Source of the DNA: Isoetes taiwanensis
Lineage: Eukaryota; Streptophyta; Lycopodiopsida; Isoetales; Isoetaceae
Assembly (NCBI GenBank): GCA_021234155.1
Contig: JAJEKV010000146.1
Location: 1,366,001-1,430,000, forward strand
Direction of reading: 5' to 3'
Length of the DNA: 64,000 nucleotides
Shown: positions 57,010-64,000 of the stretch, piece by piece
Layout: every line of letters begins with the position of its first letter
Numbering within the stretch: the stretch's first letter is position 1
Made by a program: the position numbers and the translations under genes
The notes under the pieces: generated by a model
Told to the model about the DNA's origin: nothing
Databases searched by the model: none
Seen by the model: only the letters and a program-made list of their open reading frames with translations

Positions 57010-58560
57010 AGGCTCAAAGATGCCAAGGTGGCTCAAACATGCCACGTGGGCTCCAACATGCCAAGGTGGCTCAAACATGCCACGCGGGCTCCAACATGCC
57101 AAGGTGGCTCAAACATGTCACGTGGGCTCCAACATGCCACCTAGGCTCCATCATGCCAAGGTGGCTAAAACATGCCACCTAGGCTCTAGCATGCCAAGAT
57201 GGCTCAAACATGCCACCTCGACTCCGACATGCCACCTAGGATCAAACATGCCAAGGTGGCTCAAACATGCCGCCAGCTCCAACATGCCAAAGTGGCTCAA
57301 ACATGCCACGTAAGCTCCAACATGCCACCTAGGCTCCATCATGCCAAGGTGGCTCAAACATGCCACCTAGGCTCCAACATGCCAAGGTGGCTCAAACATG
57401 CCACCTAGGCTCAAACATGCCAAGGTGGATCAAACATGCCAAGGTGGCTCAAACATGCCACGCAGGCTCCAACATTCCACCTAGGTTCCAACATGCCAAG
57501 GTGGCTCAAACATGCCATGCGGGCTCGAACATGCCACCTAGGCTCAAACATGCCATGCGCGCTCCAAGATGCCACCTTGGCTCCAACATGCCAAGGTGGC
57601 TCAAACATGCCACATGGGCTCCAACATGCCAAGGTGGCTTAAACATGCCACCTAGGCTCAAAATGCCAAGATGGCTCAAACATGCCACAAGGGCTCCAAC
57701 ATGCCACCTAGGCTCAAACATGCCAAGGTGGCTCAAACATGCCATGCAGGCTCTAACATGCCACCTAGGCTCCAATATGCCAAGGTGGGTCCAACATGCC
57801 ACCTAGGCTGCAAACATGCCAAGGTGGCTCAAACATGACACGTAGGCTTAAACATGCCACCTGGGCTCCAACATCCACCTAGGCTCAAACATGCCACGCA
57901 GGCTCCAACATGCTAACTAGGCTCAAACATGCCAAGGTGGCTCAAACATGCCACGTGGACTCCAACATGCCACCTAAGCTCCTACATGCCAAGGTGGCTC
58001 AAACATGCCACCTAGGCTCCAACATCCACCTAGCCTCAAACATGTCAAGGTGGCTCAAACATGCCAGATGGGCTCCTAAATGCCACCTCGGCTCCAACAT
58101 GTGAAGGTGGCTCAAACATGCCACCTAGGCTCCAACATCCACCTCCGCTTAAAAATGCCAAGGTGGCTCAAACATGCCACATAGGCTCAAACATGCCAAG
58201 GTGGCTCAAACATGCCACATGGACTCCAACATGCCAAGGTGGCACAAACATGCCACGTGGGCTCCAACATGCCACCTAGGCTCCAACATGCCCACCTAGG
58301 CTTCAACATGCGAAGGTCGCTCAAACATCAAGCATGCTAAGGTGGCTCAAACATGCCAAGATGGCTCAAACATGCCACACGGGCTCCAACACGCCAAGAT
58401 GGCTCAAATATGCCACCTAGGCTCAAACATGCCAAGGTGGCTGAAACATGCCAAGGTGGCTGAAACATGCCATGTGGGCTCCAACATGCCACCTAGGCTC
58501 CAACATGCCAAGGTGGCTCAGGCATGCCACCTAGGCACCAATATGCCACCTAGGCACTCC
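57010..58560 (+). repeat. Minisatellite, left arm (~19-bp unit)
   Basis: More than 75 tandem units alternating between ctcaaacatgccacctagg-like and ctccaacatgccaaggtgg-like forms. Units vary by a few bases and occasionally by length. The repeat-made ORFs (for example frames rich in AQTCH and SNMPRWLKH) are not genes. Confidence 0.95.
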
Positions 58561-58789
58561 AAGTGGTGACATGGCATGCCAACTAAGCAAGGCCAAGTTT
58601 TGACTAGGCCAAAAATGAAAAGATGTCCATCTTCGGTCTTTTCATTGGGTAATGTTGGCAAATTTTAGTTGACATGGCTAGATGGTGGTTATGTGGACAT
58701 GATGACTAGGACTTTATGCAAGAAATATGATAACCTTTGGAATTTTTGGTAGAGCAGTTTGGCAAGGGATAGAATAGAGGGATCTTGAA

Positions 58790-59684
58790 GAACTTAAAGC
58801 GCTGACACTCTTCCCCTGATCGAACTAGGCCAGGACTTTGCCCGACTTCTTCACTAGAGGAGAGAGGCCAGACTCCAGGAGACGGACCTCAAAAAGGTTG
58901 CGGAGGCAGCCTTTCCTGCCAACGATCCTCCGGGAGGGCAAAGGCCAATGCCCCCCTCCTGGAGCTCAGTTTCCCTATCCGACCGTTGAATCCACCGTTC
59001 AAGTAACCTGCTTCGAGCAAATTCAAAAAAATCCAAGATCTATCCGGGAGAACTTATCAAACCGTGAAGCGTCCTGCGGTCGACCGTGTAGAAACCCAAG
59101 TGTTTTGTCGTTCGAGCAGTACAAAGGCTCCGGAATGGAGATTTGACTTCGCCATGTAGTCCGGAATGGAAAATTTACCCTAGGGACCAAGTTATACAGT
59201 CATTTTTTGGCAACAAAAGAACACACGAACCTCTACATGGCAGTATTCCACAGCCACCTCTTCTTCTTGGAGAAAGGGTGGTCTTCCGCCCACGAAACTT
59301 GGTCTCGAGGGTAATGTCGATGTTTTGAGTCCATTGGCAGAGTCAGTTTATAGTTCCGGAGTGGGAGAGTTGCCCATCCGTGGCCGAGGGCCTTCGGGAG
59401 AGGACCTTTTGGGCGAACTGCTTCCGGAAGGTTTTAAGGGTCCGTCTTCTGGCGTCAACACCCTCCCTCTATGTGATGACATTGCGCAAGATCCTGGTCG
59501 AATCCGACTAGGATATGGCCTCTAAAACGTAAACCCTGTGTCTTGCTAGGTTATTGAAGGGTTTACGTTATGGAGGTCGAGATTTAGTCGGTTGCACTTG
59601 GGACATGGTCAAGAAGCTGCAGTTAAAAACATGAAGCAATAGGAACTGAAGGAATGGGGTTTGGATCTATTGGCCATCCCAAAT
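58790..59684 (+). other. Foldback inner arm, left
   Basis: GC-richer than the surroundings. Contains a short open frame, 59325-59525 (ELPIRGRGPSGEDLLGELLP), whose counterpart is present on the other arm (59913-60227, minus). Both copies keep the frame, but the DNA is similar as well, so coding constraint is not shown. No family is recognised. Confidence 0.6.
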
Positions 59685-59744
59685 GATCCCAAACAATTTT
59701 GTTACTGCAAAAGGCGCTCTTGGCTTCTATTTGCCATTTTGGGA

Positions 59745-60870
59745 GGAGGATAAATCCAAACCCCATTCCGTCAATTCCTATTGCTTCGCGTGTTCAATTG
59801 CAGCTTCTCGGCCATGTCCCAAGTGCAATCGATTAAAACTCGGCCTCCAAAATGTAAACCCTTCAATAACCTAACAACACACAGGGTTTACGTTCCGGAG
59901 GCCATATCCTAGTCAGATTCGACCAGGATCTTGCACAATGTCATCACGTAGAGGGAGGGTGTTGACGCTAGAAGATGGACCCTTAAAACCTTCCGGAAGC
60001 AGTTCACCCCAAAGGTCCTCTCCCGAAGGCCCTTGGCCACGGACAGGCAACTCTCCCACTCCGAAACTGTAAACTAACTCTACCAATGGACTCAAAACAT
60101 CGACATTACCCTTGGGACCAAGTTTCGTGGGCAGAAGACCATCCTTTCTCCAAGAAGCGCCAAAGTAACTCATGTCCAACACGTTCCTAGTCAATTGGCA
60201 TATGAGATGGCTGCAGAATATTGTCATGTAGAGGGTTTATATTTTTTTCGTTGCCAAAAATGACCGTATAACTTGGTCCATAGGGTAATGTAGTCGAATC
60301 TCCATTCTGGAGCCTTTGTACTGCTCGAACGACAAAACACTTGGGTTTCTACATGGTCAAGTGCAGGACGCTTCACGGTTTGCTAAGTTCTCCCGGACGG
60401 ATCTTGGATTTTTTTGAACCTGCTCGAAGCAGGTTACTTGAATGGTGGATTCAAGGGTCGGATAGAGAAATCGAGCTCCGAGAGGGGGGGCATTGGCATT
60501 TGCCCGCCCGAAGGAGCGCTGGCAGGAAAGGCTGCCTCGGCAACCTTTTTGAAGTTCGTCCCCTGGGGTCTGGCCTCTTCCCTCTGGTGAGGAAGCCGTG
60601 CAAAATCCTGGCCTGGATCGATCTGGGGAAGGGTGTCAGCGCAAGATCCCTCTATTCTATCCATTGCCAAACTCCTCTACCAAAAATTCCAAAGGTTATC
60701 ATATTTCTTTCATAAAGTCCTAGTCATCATGTCCATGTCACCACCATCTAGCCATGTCACCCAAAATTTGCCGACATCAACCAATGAAAAGACCAAAGAT
60801 GGACATCTTTTCATTTTTGGCCTAGTCAAAACTTGGCCTTGCTTACTTGGCATGCCATGTCACCACTTGG
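59745..60870 (-). other. Foldback inner arm, right
   Basis: Inverted counterpart of 58560-59684. Its minus-strand 104-aa frame (59913-60227) contains ELPVRGQGPSGEDLWGELLP and extends further upstream than its partner (GASWRKDGLLPTKLGPKG). Divergence between arms is of the order of one base in ten by eye, so the palindrome is not freshly made. Confidence 0.6.
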
Positions 60871-61675
60871 AGTGCCTAGGTGGCATGCTTGAGCCACCTT
60901 GGCATGTTGGAGCCCGCGTGGCATGTTGGAGCCACCTTGGCATGTTTGAGCCTAGGTGGCATGTTTGAGCCACCTTGGCATGTTGGAGCCCACATGGCAT
61001 GTAGGAGTCCATGTGGCATGTTTGAGCCACCTTGGCATGTTGGAGCCTAGATGGCATGTTGGAGCCCACGTGGCATGTTTGAGCCACCTTGGCATGTTTG
61101 AGCCACCTTGTCATGTTGGAGCCTAGGTGGCATGTTTGAGCCCCGTTGGCATGCCTGAGCCATGTTGGCATGTTGGAGCCTAGGTGGCATGTTGGAGCCC
61201 ACATGGCATGTTTGAGCCACCTTGGCATGTTTGAGCCACCTTGGCATGTTGAAGCCTAGGTGGCATGTTTGAGCCACGTTGGCATGCATGAGCCATGTTG
61301 GCATGTTGGAGCCCACATGGCATGTTTGAGCCACCTTGGCATGTTTGAGCGTGGCATGTTTGAGCCACCTTGGCATGTTTGAGCCTAGGTGGCATGTTGG
61401 TGCCTAGGTGGCATGTTTTAGCCACCTTGACATGTTGGAGCCTAGGTGGCATGTTGGAGCCTGCATGGCATGTTTGAGCCTAGGTGGCATGTTCAAGCCA
61501 CCTTGGCATGTTGGAGCCTAGGTGGCATGTTGGAGCCCGCGTGGCATGCTTGAGCCACCTTGGCATGTTGAAGCCTAGGTGGCATGTTGGAGTCTAGGTG
61601 GCATGTTTGAGCCACCTTGGCATGTTGGAGCCTAGGTGGCATGTTTGAGCCACCTTGGCATGTTGCAGCCTAGGT
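60870..61675 (-). repeat. Minisatellite, right arm (inverted)
   Basis: About 40 units of the same ~19-bp repeat in reverse orientation (ccaccttggcatgttggagc, cctaggtggcatgtttgag). It is about half the length of the left array, so the arms have expanded or contracted independently. Confidence 0.95.
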
Positions 61676-61745
61676 GGCCTAATCAAAAGTTGGCCTTGCT
61701 TACTTGGCCTAATCAAAAGTTGGCCTTGCTTACTTGGCATGACAT
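61676..61745. repeat. Duplicated 31-bp unit at the foldback right end
   Basis: gcctaatcaaaagttggcct and the following tgcttacttg occur twice in tandem. A near copy (gcctagtcaaaacttggcct) lies inside the arm at 60820, so sequence from the inner edge of the array recurs at its outer edge. Confidence 0.75.
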
Positions 61746-61821
61746 GTCGCCACTGTGTGCCACAACATCATGTGCATATCTACTTTTGCAAATTTCAATT
61801 TTCCCCACTCATTTCATGGAA

Positions 61822-62660
61822 CATCATTATAGGCATGCATTATAAGTATGGAGCAATGCAATACCCCAGTCTAGAGTTTGATAAGATGCATGTACGAATT
61901 ATAGTCTCATGGGCTACAATCATTGTAGGATATGCAGGGCAACATGGTGATGGCGGCAAAGCTCGCAAGCTTTTTGAGCAAATGTAAGATGATGACTTCT
62001 GCCCAGATAAGCATACCTATGTAGGTATCTTGAATGCTTGTGTTGATTGACATGTATCCTAAATGCAAGGGCATTGCAGAAACCCATCAAGTATTTAGTG
62101 GCATGCTTGCACGAAATATAGTACCATGTATAATATCATGGGGCACAAGAAAGGTTTCTCTATATTTCCTAATGCATTTGATGAGACAGTAAGCGGCTAT
62201 ATATTGGATAAGGGTCATAGTCTTTTACTTTGATTCTTGATATCACAGGAATTTGACATGCAAGACTACAAACATTTATCTGAAGCTAGCAGTCTTGTCC
62301 CTTTTTTGCAAGGTCCGTGATTAAACTGCATTCAGCTTCCATGCGCCTCTATTGCCAACTAAATGCAAAGGGTGGCAAATAGTATGGTGCTAACCATCAC
62401 AATTTTCGCTAATGCAAGGAACAAAGTAACAATAGTTAGTACGTCCCATTTGCCTATGTAGTTCATTGCTTTTTGAGCAATTGCAGAATGATGGCTTCTA
62501 GCCAGTCTTGAATTCTTGTGCAGGCTCAAGATCTCTAGAATGGGGTCGGCCTAAATACACACAACTATTACATGATAAGGCTGAGCTAGACATGTTTGTC
62601 GAAATGTATTTAGTCGGATGCCTGCACAAGATAGGATATAGTGCCATGTATAGTGTCACG
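61822..62660 (+). pseudogene. PPR protein pseudogene (PLS class)
   Basis: Successive PPR motifs are readable with interruptions: EFDKMHVRIIVSWATIIVGY and ARKLFEQM near 61868-61985, then CPDKHTYVGILNAC after a stop at 61986, then KCKGIAETHQVFSGM near 62060-62110. After a gap, LNSCAGSRSLEWGR and QLLHDKAELDMFVEMYLVG appear at 62508-62625. VSWATIIxGYA and DKHTYVGILNAC are standard P/L/S-type PPR signatures of organellar RNA-binding and editing factors (established). Several in-frame stops and frame changes show it is dead. No transit peptide or DYW end is visible. Confidence 0.8.
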
Positions 62661-63360
62661 GACTTCTTTAATAGCAGGATATACACAACACGGAGATGCC
62701 AATCAAGCCTGCAAATTCGACAGACACAAAATATAGGTTTGTTATGCGTGAAAAGTGAAATAGTATTCTTATGCACGCCTGATAAACTTTTTACCATAAA
62801 GTGATTTGAGAGCTCATGACTCTGCAATAGGGGATGCAGGAAAAACAGTTGGTCTGACTCTACAACAGGGGTGCAAGAAAAACAATGGCGAAGGTGATGA
62901 GGAGGTAGTTTTGGCCTAGATGCTCCAAAACTTATACTCCTTGATCTGAGAATGCAATCCAGGGTCAATGCCATGGCCGAAGTATTAGGCATAATCACCA
63001 GGGAGTCTTCTGGTTGTGTGTGTGTATGTTTTTTTTGGTGCTTTTTCAATATGTTTTTTTTTCCGCCATTGACAGTGGAATGCAGTTTTCTGCTCACGAT
63101 TCTATTTCTATTAGCCATGGATTTTGGATATAATATGGAATGTTCACTAAACCAACCAATGGTCATAAATAAAGCATGGAAGTATAAAGTATGCAAGTAA
63201 AGTCAGATAATTGATTCAACGGCCCGGATAAATAGCACATATCTTGATCCCAAGTCCTATGATCCTATTGGCTCTATATTTAACGGTTGAGATTGAAGAA
63301 GAGATGAACGGTACGTGATCTCGATCCCGGTAAAGGTTGAGCTTAACGGAAGCAACATTG
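62661..63360. other. Spacer, no supported gene
   Basis: AT-rich sequence after the PPR remains. The 232-aa minus-strand frame (62498-63196) overlaps the PPR remnant antisense and has no recognisable motif, so it is treated as a shadow. Confidence 0.4.
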
Positions 63361-63363
63361 TGT

Positions 63364-63661
63364 TTTTCTCTCCAGCTATGGCGCGGCCCGATGGCGATAT
63401 TAATATGGCGGTGAGTTCGATTAGGCCGAAGTCGCGGACGCCACCAATCCGAGGCGGTCAAACTTGCGGCAAGCTTCATTGGATTTACAAAGAGAAATAT
63501 CCAAAGAAATTCAAAGCGCTTTTGTTGTTCTTTCTTTCGATTCCCCATCAGTTTTATACAGATCAATACACGAATCATTCTTATTTTTTGCAGGGAACTC
63601 ACAGAATAATCCGAGGCAGCTTAAGGCAACTATAAGAGATGCGGTTAACGGCAGCAGCTAG
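63364..63661 (+). CDS. Unidentified open region near right edge
   Basis: One frame opens at about 63378 (MARPDGDINMAVSSIRPK) and another from 63464 to the stop at 63661, LDLQREISKEIQSAFVVL and QLKATIRDAVNG. The second has an amphipathic helical look. A gtgagt donor-like site follows the first (63410) but no acceptor at a usable distance. It may be the start of a real gene continuing beyond the window. Family unknown. Confidence 0.25.
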
Positions 63662-64000
63662 CTATGGCGAAGACCCATTTGCAAACGCTTAATATGATTC
63701 TAATGCTGCGGAAATGTAATTTTGAAACGATTTTTGGGCGTGAGGTGTTATTCTTGGGGCTCCATCTAATCTCTGTTTTAATTTTTTTGCAAGGCGATCC
63801 CTGTTGCAAATGATCTTTCCCAGAGGTTTTTGCAAGAAGGAAAATGCGCTGTTGAAGGTGGCTTCCCTTTTAGGAGTTCGATTGGAGCTATTTTAGCTGG
63901 ATAAGAAAAGCTTAAAGGAATGGTTGTAGCTGAATGATGGTGATTTCGAAAGACCAGATGCTGGTTTTCGAAGGCTTCTTAATCAGGTTTAAACATGCTT
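63662..64000. other. Right-edge sequence, nothing recognised
   Basis: No ORF or repeat that I can support; possibly intron or UTR of the preceding open region. Confidence 0.35.

Larger units (their letters stand above)
57005..61680. mobile_element. Giant foldback (long inverted repeat) element
   Basis: Left arm about 57005-59684, right arm about 59745-61680, with a spacer of only about 60 bp. Pairing checkpoints: ggatatggcctct near 59512 with its complement near 59900; gagttgcccatccgtggccg (59367) with its near-complement at 60040; aggccaggactttgcccg (58829) with its near-complement at 60605; gatgtccatcttcggtcttt (58622) with its near-complement at 60800. The outer parts of both arms are minisatellite arrays in opposite orientation. 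Long inverted arms built of tandem sub-repeats are the hallmark of foldback transposons (established). No transposase motif is seen. A one-sided copy lies at 36.5-38.2 kb. Confidence 0.88.

Noticed and set aside
57010-61675. Regular short repeats that could suggest a CRISPR array
   Set aside because: Units are contiguous with no unique spacers, are mirrored in two inverted arrays, and the context is a plant nuclear genome; it is a minisatellite.
62498-63196. 232-aa minus-strand ORF
   Set aside because: It overlaps the PPR remnant in antisense, has no motif, and its composition is ordinary for a chance frame.

Overview
The window looks like nuclear DNA from a land plant with a large, repeat-rich genome. 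Evidence seen: LTR elements primed by plant-type sites (initiator-Met-like tggtatcagagcc and an Asp-like tggcaccgttgcc), PLS-class pentatricopeptide (PPR) remains, plant-type RECQ4/BLM and synaptotagmin exons with GT-AG introns, and low gene density. A fern or other non-seed vascular plant fits, but nothing here proves the lineage. I see no intact, confidently functional host gene; almost everything recognisable is mobile DNA, its decay products, or gene fragments carried by it.

Layout. 0-5 kb: a foldback/MITE-like inverted repeat at the left edge, a decayed charged ORF ending in a 122-bp LTR copy, and an unrecognised two-ORF unit ending in a poly(A) run. 5-13.5 kb: degenerate low-complexity sequence, a ~700-bp tandem duplication, a short retroposon with a 9-bp target-site duplication (TSD), and a long pyrimidine-rich tract. 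13.5-15.9 kb: small unrecognised ORFs, including a head-to-head pair of homologous ~100-aa ORFs. 15.97-22.69 kb: a non-coding LTR element with a second non-coding LTR element nested inside it. 22.7-26 kb: AT-rich repeats and a 767-bp tandem duplication. 27.03-34.33 kb: a LINE fragment split by a 5.9-kb composite LTR insertion. 36.5-39.4 kb: a partial copy of a minisatellite-bearing foldback family and a second LINE fragment. 41-43.3 kb: unclassified DNA with one RRM exon. 43.53-49.04 kb: a tandem duplication whose first copy holds a 3.8-kb terminal-inverted-repeat transposon carrying RECQ4-like and synaptotagmin-like exons. 52.02-56.6 kb: a nearly full-length LINE on the minus strand. 57.0-61.7 kb: a giant inverted repeat whose arms end in long minisatellite arrays. 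61.8-62.7 kb: a PPR pseudogene. The last ~1 kb holds an unidentified open frame.

How it fits together. The region is a stack of insertions rather than a working gene set. The strongest biological signals are the gene-capturing, PIF/Harbinger-like element, with its TAA duplication and a nearby paralogous empty site, and the foldback element at 57-62 kb. The LINE at 52-56.6 kb keeps ORF1 and ORF2 in one frame separated by a single TAG, and it is broken in the reverse-transcriptase core.
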